A DNA stretch of 64,000 nucleotides from Bathymodiolus brooksi (GCA_963680875.1 OY804589.1:24726353-24790352), one strand, 5' to 3'. Positions 9,216-21,198 are shown, numbered from the stretch's first letter. The notes: generated from the sequence alone by a model not told the origin. Translations and numbers: made by a program.

Positions 9216-10126
9216 GGAATTACTCATCATATGTGACTACTGGTTATGTTTTCACATATTCCAACATATATTTATTTCTTCATATTCTACTTGATAGTAA
9301 TAATGTACTACATTGTACTTTCAGGCAGACTTTGTGAATCATTTAATTTCTTCTTTAATATTATTTTGAAATTTACATATCCGGCCCACAATAAAGTGAT
9401 ATGAATATGAAAGTGCATCTATATGTATGTAGCCATTCGTTTTTTATTTTAATCATTTAATAAGCAACATATTTATTTTTCAGCTAATAATGACATCTAC
9501 GTTTGTAAATAGATAAGCAATACAACACCCACCATTATTAATAATATATGTCGGACGTGTTAGTTAACGCCCACTTACAGATTAATGCGCCATTTGTATT
9601 CTAAATATAGAAAACCCTATATATTGTTAAATACATACAGTATTTTTTTTTCAAAGTAACACCATAGTTTGTTCTAATTGCTATTCATGCATCGTGAAGT
9701 ATTGAAAGGCAGCATCATATACATGTCATAATTCTACGGTGATATTTAAACAATATGTTTATCAATCGGAGTTACGTCATAAGAATCGATTGAAGATTAA
9801 AATATTAATGAAGCTACCAATTAGGTTCGTCATACTACTTTGGCACTATTATTTGAACATTAATATTTATTTAATTTTTTGTTTTATAATTTCATAATTC
9901 TTACAATTTTGTTTTATTTTTTCAATATTTGCAATAGATTGGAAAAGACTATTAAAAGATTTTTAATACTCCTATTAATGATTGATCGCAATTTTTGTTC
10001 GGTTCATGAAGAAATAACCTCAATCAGGTTGTACACACCGTGTAGCTAATAAGTCCTATGATTTCCAATTATGACCTCGTGAAGAAAAGCTTTGGTCCGA
10101 TGATTGCTGATCGTGACCTCGATAAG
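9216..10126. other. AT-rich intergenic stretch, nothing recognised
   Basis: About 0.9 kb of AT-rich sequence with T runs and no ORF, RNA gene or repeat that I can support. Similar featureless stretches are 12380-13380, 23530-24060, 25330-25880, 26820-27520, 28350-28780 and 29050-29630. Confidence 0.5.
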
Positions 10127-10376
10127 AAAAGATAAACGGGTGTGTTCGATTTGCGTTTAAATTATCTCCCTTTTTGAAGCCTGGCTTTCAAAGGTAGACA
10201 TTTATTTTGATGTTGATATGTTTTATTGATACATTTTGTAATGATAAGGCTATTTGTAATATATTTATCGTATTTAAACATTGACACCCTTCTTGAAATA
10301 GAATTTGTTTAGAAATTTGCAGAATTAAAATAATAACCATACCATTGTCATTAAACACAAATCGAACACACCCGTT
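10127..10376. repeat. 24-bp inverted repeat pair about 200 bp apart
   Basis: ACGGGTGTGTTCGATTTGCG at about 10137 recurs in reverse complement near 10352-10375 (one mismatch over about 24 bp). It brackets about 200 bp of AT-rich DNA. It could be the ends of a small TIR element, although no flanking duplication was found. Confidence 0.55.
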
Positions 10377-10690
10377 ACACAATCATGGATGCTGAGATAA
10401 GCACGCACACATTCCTGACAATGATTATTGAGGAATCTGTCTGTTTCATGTTGTGTGAACCAATTTATTTCCCAATTATTCTTATGTGGTACACACGAAA
10501 TATATATATTTGTTTCATCAACTGAACATTGCGCATGAGCGATAATCTCCCCGAAAGAGTTAAAATCTTGGGTCACGCGCATATCATTTGCATTACTGTC
10601 TTGCACAATAGAATCATCTGCTGTCAAATATTTTGCGATTTGCACATAAATTCGGCTTTCGAGCGGATTTTTAATGTTATGCAGTTGATT
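10325..10690 (-). CDS. Open frame of about 120 codons, possible exon or chance ORF
   Basis: The minus strand is open from a TAA at about 10695 to a stop near 10325. There is no ATG near the beginning; the first methionine is well inside ('NDMRVTQDF'). The translation has protein-like composition, with segments 'IYVQIAKYLTADDSIVQDS' and 'HKNNWEINWFTQHETDRF' and a 'CQEC' pair, but I recognise no family. Its last part overlaps the inverted repeat at 10352-10375. An open frame of this length is expected by chance about once or twice in a window this large and AT-rich, so it is a weak candidate only. Confidence 0.15.
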   Translation of the reverse strand, partial: NQLHNIKNPLESRIYVQIAKYLTADDSIVQDSNANDMRVTQDFNSFGEIIAHAQCSVDETNIYISCVPHKNNWEINWFTQHETDRFLNNHCQECVRAYLSIHDCVTGVFDLCLMTMVWLLF

Positions 10691-10820
10691 TTAGTTAAAT
10701 TAAGTGGCATATTAAGTAAAAATATTTAATCCAAAAATTCCATGATATTTGCCTTTCATATTACTTTAATCTATATTTTTTCTTCCAAATGCTCACAAAT
10801 TTCACTCGTTGAAAAATTGC

Positions 10821-10977
<157 letters not shown>

Positions 10978-11264
10978 GCCATTTTCAATCAATTAAAAAA
11001 AATAAAATTGGTGAGAGATAATTTTGTCTCAAAAAATAAGAAATAGCCACCTTCAAAGCTAAATGGTCTTTCCATTATGATATCCACATTCTGAAAAGTG
11101 TGCAACAAATTTTGTGTTTGTATTTTTAGAAAGACATATTTTGTTACTCTAATTACATTTTTATGTATTTTCAAACAAGCCACTGAAAGTTGATTGTGTA
11201 AAAATAAGTTTTCTATGAATATTAATATCAATTGAAAGTTTGAAATTTGCAACTAACATTATTG

Positions 11265-12378
11265 CTTTCCTGTTTAGGCCTTTTAGTATACTTCATTCCA
11301 ACGAATTTTAGATTATATGGCTTTTCAGTTGTTTGACTATGAGCGTAACGTACCTGATGATTGTTTAGTTGTTTGACTATGAGCGTAACGTACCTGATGA
11401 TTGCTTAGTTGTTTGACTATGAGCGTAACGTACCTGATGATTGTTCAGTTGTTTGACTATGAGCGTAACGTACCTGATGATTGCTTAGTTGTTTGACTAT
11501 GAGTGTAACGTACCTGATGATTGTTTAGTTGTTTGACTATGAGCGTAACGAACCTGATGATTGTTTAGTTGTTTGACTATGAGCGTAACGAACCTGATGA
11601 TTGTTTAGTTGTTTTACTATTAGCGTAACGAACCTGATGATTGTTTAGTTGTTTGACTATGAGCGTAACGAACCTGATGATTGTTTAGTTGTTTGACTAT
11701 GAGCGTAACGAACCTGATGATTGTTTAGTTGTTTGACTATGAGTGTAACGTACCTGATGATTGTTTAGTTGTTTGACTATGAGCGTAACATACCTGATGA
11801 TTGATTAGTTGTTTGACTATGAGCGTAATGTACCTGATGATTGCTTAGTTGTTTGACTATGAGCGTAATGTACCTGATGATTGTTTAGTTGTTTGACTAT
11901 GAGTGTAACGTACCTGATGATTGTTTAGTTGTTTGACTATGAGCGTAACGAACCTGATGATTGTTTAGTTGTTTTACTATGAGCGTAACGTACCTGATGA
12001 TTGTTTAGTTGTTTGACTATGAGCGTAACGAACCTGATGATTGTTTAGTTGTTTGACTATGAGTGTAACGTACCTGATGATTGTTTAGTTGTTTGACTAT
12101 GAGCGTAACGTACCTGATGATTGCTTAGTTGTTTGACTATGAGCGTAACGTACCTGAAGATTGCTTAGTTGTTTGACTATGAGCGTAACGTACGTGATGA
12201 TTGTTTAGTTGTTTGACTATGAGCGTAACGTACCTGATGATTGTTTATTTGTTTGACTATGAGCGTAACGTACCTGATGATTGTTTAGTTGGTTGACTAT
12301 GAGCGTAACGTACCTGATGATAGTTTTTCCAGAAATGCTTCGTGCTCACTAAATTAGATGTCCACGTTTTTATTAAAT
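11265..12378 (-). mobile_element. Family A copy 5, carrying the 40-bp array
   Basis: Both flanks of the 40-bp array are family A. On the right, 12322-12375 in reverse complement reads AAAACGTGGACATCTAATTT, GAGCACGAAGCATTTCTGG and AACTATCATCAGGTACG, the family A 5' end. On the left, 11265-11320 in reverse complement gives GAAAAGCCATATAATCTAAA and AAGGCCTAAACAGGAAAGC, the 3' part after the unit. The element therefore lies on the minus strand with its internal unit expanded to 25 copies. Confidence 0.8.
11321..12320 (-). repeat. Minisatellite, 25 x 40 bp, no indels
   Basis: The unit runs through TTAGTTGTTTGACTATGAGC and GTAACGTACCTGATGA. The array occupies exactly 1000 bp in perfect 40-bp register, with substitutions only (for example CGTAACGA versus CGTAACGT, and GAGTG versus GAGCG). 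In reverse complement the unit is the family A internal unit with four extra bases (GGTACGTTACGCTC against GGTACGCTC), so it is related to, but distinct from, the 41-bp array at 14405-18906, which lies in the opposite orientation. Confidence 0.95.
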
Positions 12379-13383
12379 TTAATATGTAATTACATTATGA
12401 TATAATAAAGAAAAACAGTATCACACAAAGTTCACGACAGATCAAAGTTAATGGGACTATCCTTATTAATAAGTTAATTGATTTCTGTACTCAGCTAATT
12501 AAAGATGATTATTTTCGTGTTATATCTTGGAATCTCTGCCTTCTATACATATCTTAGTGTAAACATATTTTATTAAGTAATTCATTAAGACAATACAAGC
12601 ATGAATATGTACAAACTATTCGGATGACTTGACTTGTCATATACAGCAGTAATGTGATCGTATTTCATGCAAGAGAGGTCACATAGGAATCTGTAGATGC
12701 TAGTCCCCCTAACTATATGTTTAGTTTTGGGAGCTCATGTCATCAATGACTTGTGAGGCAAAATCTGATATATGGAAATCATTACTATAGCTACAAAAAT
12801 TCTCGATGTACATAATGTGTATAAGTTTGAAGATTTACATGAGTATAATTCATTGGTCGCGCTACAAAATCATAATGCTATGTCGACTAATGACATCGTA
12901 TCTTTTACAATCTATTCAATCCGGGTAACAGGACAATTTAAATGCTGTTGTGTTGTTATGAGAATTATGAACTACATATCAGCTAGGGAAAAAACCGGAA
13001 ACGACAAACCGGAAGCGGAAGTTTTCATATAAATTGACCTACAATTAATAGTAGACAAAAGACCGTAATCAGCCATTAGTAACCAACAATGCCGATTGCA
13101 ATGCTATGCTTATTAATAACTAACAATTAAAAGATCAAACCATGTTTCAAAACATTTTTGGTCTAATTTTTAAACACTATTAAATTCAAATTAAGTATGT
13201 ATATTCAAATCCCTAATGACGCATTTTCTATCCATTTTAAATGCCAATGACTTATTTTTGTCATTGCGTCGAATCAATAATGCATTATGTTGTTGATTGT
13301 GCATTGTGTAGCTCTCGATGCATGTTTTGTACTTTTGTAAAATATCTCTTATTATTTCATAATTTTGTGGATAAATTCCATAC
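12379..13383. other. AT-rich intergenic stretch with one unassigned 86-codon ORF
   Basis: An 86-codon frame at 12772-13032 (plus) begins 'MEIITIATKILDVHNVYKF'. I see no domain or splice evidence, and it is likely to be chance. No repeat was recognised in this stretch. Confidence 0.4.
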
Positions 13384-13857
13384 TACAGTCGAACCCGCTT
13401 TAAAGGACACCTCTATATAACAAATCAATTTTCCTATTAATGATTGATTGATTGATTTTTTGGTGTTTTAACGCCAATTTCAGCAATATTTCAGCTATAT
13501 CATGGCGACCAGTTTTAGTGGTGGCGGAAGCCGGAGAACCAGCGACCCTGGGCAAGCAACTGGTAAACTTTATCACGTGCGGTTGCGCGTCGAGTGCACC
13601 CTTTTTTGTAATTTACAAAGCTGGGCGCGAACCCACGCCGTATTGGTGATAGGCTTGTATGAGCTGTTAGATCCAACGACCTAACTCATTGAGCCATCTG
13701 GGCACCTCCTATTAATGAATACTGCATATAATCTAAACCTGTACATAAGGGACCGGTCATTTTCTTTTATTGGGAGGGCCTGGGAGGGCAACTAATAATA
13801 AATTGGCACATTTTCAGGTTCCCTTGAGTGCCCTTTATTTTCATGTTTAACTGTATA
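13384..13857 (+). repeat. Family F repeat copy 2, split by a SINE
   Basis: The left part, 13384-13443, begins TACAGTCGAACCCGCTTTAA, and the right part, 13719-13857, ends ATGTTTAACTGTA. Both match the family F copy at 60-266. The two halves are separated by a V-SINE with its target duplication, so the SINE is younger than this repeat. Confidence 0.7.
13444..13706 (-). mobile_element. V-SINE, type 2, full length
   Basis: On the minus strand: the tRNA-like head GATGGCTCAATGAGTTAGG (A box) with GTGGGTTCGCGCCC (B box), then CTTTGTAAATTACAAA, the V-domain with GGTTCTCCGGCTTCCGCC, the tail ACTGGTCGCCATGATATAGC and a (TCAA)n 3' end. A 12-bp duplication TCCTATTAATGA lies at 13432-13443 and 13707-13718. 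The head differs from the type 1 copies (3106, 7695), so there are two subfamilies with a shared tail. Confidence 0.92.
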
Positions 13858-14121
13858 TTGAACAAAACATTGAGAAGCGAATTTCTGATAACTTCCGGTT
13901 TTATTTTACTTAACATAATATTACTCACTCCAAACTTAAGTATTTGATTTATTTAATATTTTTCTATCGTATCGATATTCCCACCTATTATTCTCTTCAA
14001 AATGTTTCATAACAGAACAAAAAACCTCCAGAGTTTGAACTGTATGCATTGATAAATATCCGATCTTGTGTCCGTGTGATCTGACTTTTTTTCCATTTTA
14101 GTGAGCTAAAGATTGAGGAGG

Positions 14122-14340
14122 GGTGTTGGTGTTTAATGCCACTTTCAACAATATTTCAGCCATATCGTGGCGGTTAGTTTTATTGATGGAGGAAACCACA
14201 GTACCCGGAGAAAACCAACGACCTGCCGCTAACAAACTTTATCACATAATGTTACATAGAGTACACCTCGCCTCAGCAGAATTCGAACTCTCAACGTTAG
14301 CGGTGATAAGCACTGATTGCACATCACGATCAAGTCTTCG
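14122..14340 (-). mobile_element. V-SINE, type 1, head damaged
   Basis: The reverse complement carries GAGAGTTCGAATTCTGC (B-box region, near 14276-14292), GGTGTACTCTATGTAAC, the V-domain GGTTTTCTCCGGGTACTG and an AAACTAACCGCCACGATATG tail. The A-box region beyond about 14310 is diverged. No clear duplication was seen. Confidence 0.8.
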
Positions 14341-14384
14341 CTTAGAGAATTACAACTGTACTATTATCTGAAACTATTGCAATA

Positions 14385-17300
14385 GAAATGTAGATAACTA
14401 ATTCAGGTACGCTCATAGTCAAAAGATTGGAGAGCCAAATAATTCAGGTACGCTCATAGTCAAAAGATTGGAGAGCCAAATAATTCAGGTACGCTCATAG
14501 TAAAAGATTGGAGAGCAAAATAATTCAGGTACGCTCATAGTCAAAAGATTGGAGAGCCAAATAATTCAGGTACGCTCATAGTCAAAAGATTGGAGAGCAA
14601 AATAATTCAGGTACGCTCATAGTCAAAAGATTGGAAAGCCAAATAATTCAGGTACGCTCAAATCAAAAGATTGGAGAGCCAAATAATTCAGGTACGCTCA
14701 TAGTCAAAAGATTGGAGAGCAAAATTATTCAGGTACGCTCATAGTCAAAAGATTGGAAAGCCAAATAATTCAGGTACGCTCATAGTCAAAAGATTGGAAA
14801 GCCAAATAATTCAGGTACGCTCATAGTCAAAAGATTGGAAAGCCAAATAATTCAGGTACGCTCATAGTCAAAAGATTGGAAAGACAAATAATTCAGGTAC
14901 GCTCATAGTCAAAAGATTGGAGAGCCAAATAATTCAGGTACGCTCATATTCAAAAGATTGGAGAGCCAAATAATTCAGGTACGCTCATAGTCAAAAGATT
15001 GGAAAGCCAAATAATTCAGGTACTCTCATAATCAAAAGATTGGAGGGCCAAATAATTTAGGTACGCTTATCGTCAAAAGATTGGAAAGGCAAATAATTCA
15101 GGTACGCTCATAGTCAAAAGATTGGAGAACCAAATAAGTCAGGTACGCTCAGTCAAAAGATTGGAGAGCCAAATAATTCAGGTACGTTCATAGTCAAAAG
15201 ATTGGAAAGCCAAATAATTCAGGTACGCTCATAGTCAAAAGATTGGAAAGCCAAATAATTCAGGTACGCTCATAGTCAAAAGATTGGAGAGCCAAATAAT
15301 TCAGGTACGCTCACAGTCGAAAGATTGGAGAGCCAAATAATTCAGGTACCCTCATCGTCAAAAGATTGGAAAGCCAAATAATTCAGGTACGCTCATAGTC
15401 AAAAGATTGGAGAGCCACATAATTCAGGTACGCTCATAGTCAAAAGATTGGAGAGCCAAATAATTCAGGTACGCTCATTGTCAAAAGATTGGAAAGCCAA
15501 ATAATTCAGGTATGCTCATAGTCAAAAGATTGGAAAGCCAAATAATTCAGGTACGCTCATAGTCAAAAGATTGGAGAGCCAAATAATTCAGGTACCCTCA
15601 TCGTCAAAAGATTGGAAAGCCAAATAATTCAGGTACGCTCATAGTCAAAAGATTGGAGAGCCACATAATTCAGGTACGCTCATAGTCAAAAGATTGGAGA
15701 GCAAAATAATTCAGGTACGCTCATTGTCAAAAGATTGGAAAGCCAAATAATTCAGGTACGCTCATAGTCAAAAGATTGGAAAGCCAAATAATTCAGGTAC
15801 TCTCATAGTCAAAAGATTGGAGAGCAAAATAATTCAGGTACGCTCATAGTCAAAAGATTGGAAAGCCAAATAATTCAGGTACGCTCATAGTCAAAAGATT
15901 GGAAAGACAAATAATTCAGGTACGCTCATAGTCAAAAGATTGGAGAGCCAAATAATTCAGATACGCTCATAGTCAAAAGATTGGAAAGGCAAATAATTCA
16001 GGTACGCTCATGGTCAAAAGATTGGAGAGCCAAATCATTTAGGTACGCTCATAGTCAAAAGATTGGAGAGCCAAATAATTCAGGTACGCTCATAGTCAAA
16101 AGATTGGAGAGCCAAATAATACAGGTACGCTCATATTCAAAAGATTGGAGAGCCAAATAATTCAGGTACGCTCATCGTCAAAACATTGGAGAGCCAAATA
16201 ATTCAGGTACGCTCATCGTCAAAAAATTGGAGAGCCAAATAATTCAGGTACGCTCATAGTCAAAAGATTGGAAAGGCAAATAATTCAGGTACGCTCATAG
16301 TCAAAAGATTGGAGAGCCAAATAATTCAGGTACGTTCATAGTCAAAAGATTGGAGAGCCAAATAATTCAGGTACGTTCATAGTCAAAAGATTGGAGAGCC
16401 AAATAATTCAGGTACGTTCATAGTCAAAAGATTGGAGAGACAAATAATTCAGGTACGCTCATAGTCAAAAGATTGGAGAGCAAAATAATTCAGGTACGCT
16501 CATAGTCAAAAGATTGGAAAGCCAAATAATTCAGGTACGCTCAAATCAAAAGATTGGAGAGCCAAATAATTCAGGTACGCTCATAGTCAAAAGATTGGAG
16601 AGCAAAATAATTCAGGTACGCTCATAGTCAAAAGATTGGAAAGCCAAATAATTCAGGTACGCTCAAATCAAAAGATTGGAGAGCCAAATAATTCAGGTAC
16701 GCTCATAGTCAAAAGATTGGAAAGCCAAATAATTCAGGTACGCTCATAGTCAAAAGATTGGAAAGACAAATAATTCAGGTACGCTCATAGTCAAAAGATT
16801 GGAAAGCCAAATAATTCAGGTACGCTCATAGTCAAAAGATTGGAAAGCCAAATAATTCAGGTACGCTCATAGTCAAAAGATTGGAAAGACAAATAATTCA
16901 GGTACGCTCATAGTCAAAAGATTGGAGAGCCAAATAATTCAGGTACGCTCATATTCAAAAGATTGGAGAGCCAAATAATTCAGGTACGCTCATAGTCAAA
17001 AGATTGGAAAGCCAAATAATTCAGGTACTCTCATAGTCAAAAGATTGGAGGGCCAAATAATTTAGGTACGCTTATCGTCAAAAGATTGGAAAGGCAAATA
17101 ATTCAGGTACGCTCATAGTCAAAAGATTGGAGAACCAAATAAGTCAGGTACGCTCAGTCAAAAGATTGGAGAGCCAAATAATTCAGGTACGTTCATAGTC
17201 AAAAGATTGGAAAGCCAAATAATTCAGGTACGCTCATAGTCAAAAGATTGGAGAGCCAAATAATTCAGGTACACTCACAGTCGAAAGATTGGAGAGCCAA

Positions 17301-19010
17301 ATAATTCAGGTACCCTCATCGTCAAAAGATTGGAAAGGCAAATAATTCAGGTACGCTCATCGTCAAAAGATTGGAGAGCCACATAATTCAGGTACGCTCA
17401 TAGTCAAAAGATTGGAGAGCAAAATAATTCAGGTACGCTCATTGTCAAAAGATTGGAAAGCCAAATAATTCAGGTACGCTCATAGTCAAAAGATTGGAAA
17501 GCCAAATAATTCAGGTACTCTCATAGTCAAAAGATTGGAGAGCCAAATAATTCAGGTACGCTCATAGTCAAAAGATTGGAAAGCCAAATAATTCAGGTAC
17601 GCTCATAGTCAAAAGATTGGAAAGACAAATAATTCAGGTACGCTCATAGTCAAAAGATTGGAGAGCCAAATAATTCAGGTACGTTCATAGTCAAAAGATT
17701 GGAAAGGCAAATAATTCAGGTACGCTCATGGTCAAAAGATTGGAGAGCCAAATCATTCAGGTACGCTCATAGTCAAAAGATTGGAGAGCCAAATAATTCA
17801 GGTACGTTCATAGTCAAAAGATTGCAAAGGCAAATAATTCAGGTACGCTCATGGTCAAAAGATTGGAGAGCCAAATCATTCAGGTACGCTCATAGTCAAA
17901 AGATTGGAGAGCCAAATAATTCAGGTACGCTCATAGTCAAAAGATTGGAGAGCCAAATAATTCAGGTACGCTCATAGTCAAAAGATTGGAAAGCCAAATA
18001 ATTCAGGTACGTTCATAGTCAAAAGATTGGAGAGCCAAATAATTCAGGTACGCTCATCGTCAAAACATTGGAGAGCCAAATAATTCAGGTACGCTCATAG
18101 TCAAAAGATTGGAGAGCCAAATAATTCAGGTACGCTCATATTCAAAAGATTGGAGAGCCAAATAATTCAGGTACGCTCATCGTCAAAACATTGGAGAGCC
18201 AAATAATTCAGGTACGTTCATAGTCAAAAGATTGGAAAGGCAAATAATTCAGGTACGCTCATGGTCAAAAGATTGGAGAGCCAAATAATTCAGGTACGCT
18301 CATCGTCAAAAAATTGGTGAGCCAAATAATTCAGGTACGCTCATAGTCAAAAGATTGGAGAGCAAAATAATTCAGGTACGCTCATAGTCAAAAGATTGGA
18401 GAGCCAAATAATTCAGGTACGTTCATAGTCAAAAGATTGGAGAGCCAAATAATTCAGGTACGTTCATAGTCAAAAGATTGGAGAGCCAAATAATTCAGGT
18501 ACGTTCATAGTCAAAAGATTGGAGAGCCAATTAATTCAGGTACGTTCATAGTCAAAAGATTGGAGAGCCAAATAATTCAGGTACGCTCATAGTCAAAAGA
18601 TTGGAAAGGCAAATAATTCAGGTACGCTCATAGTCAAAAGATTGGAGAGCCAAATCATTCAGGTACGCTCATAGTCAAAAGATTGGGGAGCACAATAATT
18701 CAGGTACGTTCATAGTCAAAAGATTGGAGAGCCAAATAATTCAGGTACGCTCAGAGTCAAAAGATTGAAGAGCCAAATAATTCAGGAACGCTCATAGTCG
18801 AAAGATTGGAGAGCCAAATAATTCAGATACGCTCATAAACAAAAGATTGGAGAGCCAAAAAATTCAGGTACGCTCATAAACAAAAGATTGGAGAGCCAAA
18901 TAATTCAAAAGTCTTTGGGAACAAGTTAACCAATATGTCTAAGCGGGAAAGCCAAAATCTGCTAAGTTACAGATACCTCATGGAGATTGACCTTGGATTG
19001 AATAAATTAG
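14385..19010 (+). mobile_element. Family A copy 6, carrying the 41-bp array
   Basis: The left flank (14385-14404) keeps ATGTAGATAAC, the family A start, but the next about 40 bp are missing, so the array begins right after it. The right flank (18907-19010) is the family A 3' part: AAAAGTCTTTGGGAACAAG, CTAAGCGGGAAAGCC, AAAATCTGCTAAGTTACAG and CTCATGGAG, matching 8510-8600. The element is thus one family A copy whose internal unit expanded about 110-fold. Confidence 0.8.
14405..18906 (+). repeat. Minisatellite, about 110 x 41 bp (4.5 kb)
   Basis: The unit contains ATTCAGGTACGCTCATAGTC then AAAAGATTGGAGAGCCAAAT plus one base (41 bp). Variants recur in clusters: GGAAAGCC versus GGAGAGCC, CTCATCGTC, GTTCATAGTC, and short units lacking three to four bases (CTCAGTCAAAAG, CTCAAATCAAAAG). 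The rare variants at 15061 (GTACGCTTAT) and 15141 (AGGTACGCTCAGTC) both recur exactly 2005 bp downstream (17066 and 17146), showing block duplication of about 49 units. Confidence 0.96.
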
Positions 19011-19057
19011 ATTATTAATGAACTGCAATTTCCCCAAAATATATCTAATTAACAATA

Positions 19058-19333
19058 TGATTGATTTGATTTGATTTTTGGTGTTTAACGCCGCTTTCAG
19101 CAATATTTCAGCTATTTCATGGCGACCAGTTTTAGTGGTGGAAGAAGCCGGAGTACCCTGAGAGAACCACCGACCATGGATAAGCAACTGGTAATCTTTA
19201 ATACTTGCGCTGTGAGTTAAGTGCACCTTTTTTGTAATTTACAAAGCTGGGCGCGAACCCACGCCGTATTGGTGATAGGCTTGTATGAGTTGCTAGGTAA
19301 TCTAACTACCTATCTCATTGAGCCACATGGGCC
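19058..19333 (-). mobile_element. V-SINE, type 2, full length
   Basis: The same organisation as the copy at 13444: a tRNA-like head with GGCTCAATGAGATAGG, a B box GTGGGTTCGCGCCC, a V-domain, the GGTCGCCATGAAATAGC tail and a (TCAAA)n end. A 13-bp duplication CTAATTAACAATA lies at 19045-19057 and 19334-19346. The insertion is just downstream of the family A copy 6 right flank. Confidence 0.92.
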
Positions 19334-19507
19334 CTAATTAACAATAACTTTAAAACAAATACACATTGGTCACAACAATCCACCAATATTTTGTTGTGCA
19401 ATAAGGTTGTGAATTGTCAGATAATTTAATATTCTTCCGCATTATTTTTAAATAAAGATGCATATGATGATAATAGGTAAGCATATCGTCAGATTTGCAA
19501 GGTGAAA

Positions 19508-21198
19508 TTTCTGATTTCCCTTTTGGAATCTGCAACTTTTTTTGAATACAGAAATGACCATCTGGTGCATTACGTTGATTATCGTATCTAAAATGTTATA
19601 CTCATCTGGTGCATTACGTTGAATATCGTATCTAAAATGTTATACTTATCTGGTGCATTACGTTGATTATCGTATCTAAAATGTTATACTTATCTGGTGC
19701 ATTACGTTGAATATCGTATCTAAAATGTTATACTTATCTGGTGCATTACGTTGATTATCGTATCTAAAATGTTATACTTATCTGGTGCATTACGTTGAAT
19801 ATCGTATCTAAAATGTTATACTTATCTGGTGCATTACGTTGATTATCGTATCTAAAATGTTATACTTATCTGGTGCATTACGTTGAATATCGTATCTAAA
19901 ATGTTATACTTATCTGGTGCATTACGTTAAATATCGTATCTAAAATGTTATACTTATCTGGTGCATTACGTTAAATATCGTATCTAAAATGTTATACTTA
20001 TCTGGTGCATTACGTTGATTATCGTATCTAAAATGTTATACTTATCTGGTGCATTACGTTGAATATCGTATCTAAAATGTTATACTTATCTGGTGCATTA
20101 CGTTAAATATCGTATCTAAAATGTTATACTTATCTGGTGCATTACGTTGAATATCGTATCTAAAATGTTACACTTATCTGGTGCATTACGTTGAATATCG
20201 TATCTAAAATGTTATACTTATCTGGTGCATTACGTTGATTATCGTATCTAAAATGTTATACTTATCTGGTGCATTACGTTGATTATCGTATCTAAAATGT
20301 TATACTTATCTGGTGCATTACGTTGATTATCGTATCTAAAATGTTATACTTATCTGGTGCATTACGTTGATTATCGTATTTAAAATGTTATACTTATCTG
20401 GTGCATTACGTTGATTATCGTATCTAAAATGTTATACTTATCTGGTGCATTACGTTGATTATCGTATCTAAAATGTTATACTTATCTGGTGCATTACGTT
20501 GATTATCGTATCTAAAATGTTATACTTATCTGGTGCATTACGTTGATTATCGTATCTAAAATGTTATACTTATCTGGTGCATTACGTTGACTATCGTATC
20601 TAAAATGTTATACTTATCTGGTGCATTACGTTGATTATCGTATCTAAAATGTTATACTTATCTGGTGCATTACGTTGATTATCGTATCTAAAATGTTATA
20701 CTTATCTGGTGCATTACGTTGATTATCGTATCTAAAATGTTATACTTATCTGGTGCATTACGTTGACTATCGTATCTAAAATGTTATACTTATCTGGTGC
20801 ATTACGTTGAATATCGTATCTAAAATGTTATACTTATCTGGTGCATTACGTTGATTATCGTATCTAAAATGTTATACTTATCTGGTGCATTACGTTGATT
20901 ATCGTATCTAAAATGTTATACTTATCTGGGGCATTACGTTGATTATCGTATCTAAAATGTTATACTTATCTGGTGCATTACGTTGATTATCGTATCTAAA
21001 ATGTTATACTTATATGTGCATTACGTTGATTATCGTATCTAAAATGTTATACTTATATGTGCATTACGTTGATTATCGTATCTAAAATGTTATACTTATA
21101 TAAGTATAATATTTTAGATACGATAATCAACGTAATGCACCAGATGGTCACTACTGTATTCAAAAAAAGTTTGCAGATTCCAAAAGGGAAATCAGAAA
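19508..21198. mobile_element. Inverted-arm element with a 44-bp array core
   Basis: The left arm 19508-19604 (TTTCTGATTTCCCTTTTGG, TGAATACAG, GACCATCTGGTGCATTACG) is repeated in inverse at 21100-21198 with a few differences. Each arm includes one array unit. The array fills the middle, and its last direct unit meets its own inverted copy at 21094-21106, forming a perfect hairpin around TATACTTATATAAGTATA. No target duplication was found. The right arm's outer part overlaps the start of a family B copy, so the arms may belong to family B. Confidence 0.75.
19561..21098 (+). repeat. Minisatellite, 35 copies of 44 bp
   Basis: The unit runs TCTGGTGCATTACGTTGATT, ATCGTATCTAAAATG, TTATACTTA. 33 units are in exact 44-bp register (19561-21012), followed by two 43-bp units beginning TATGTGCATT. 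One variable site (GATTATC, GAATATC, AAATATC, GACTATC) alternates GATT/GAAT through the first eight units, an 88-bp dimer period, and then becomes uniform GATT. The array is otherwise very homogeneous, which suggests recent expansion. Confidence 0.96.

Noticed and set aside
17699..17977. 92-codon ORF in the 41-bp array
   Set aside because: Repetitive translation of array units with no start or splice context.
11321..21098. A CRISPR array or spacer-repeat locus
   Set aside because: The arrays are contiguous repeats without unique spacers, and the sequence is eukaryotic.
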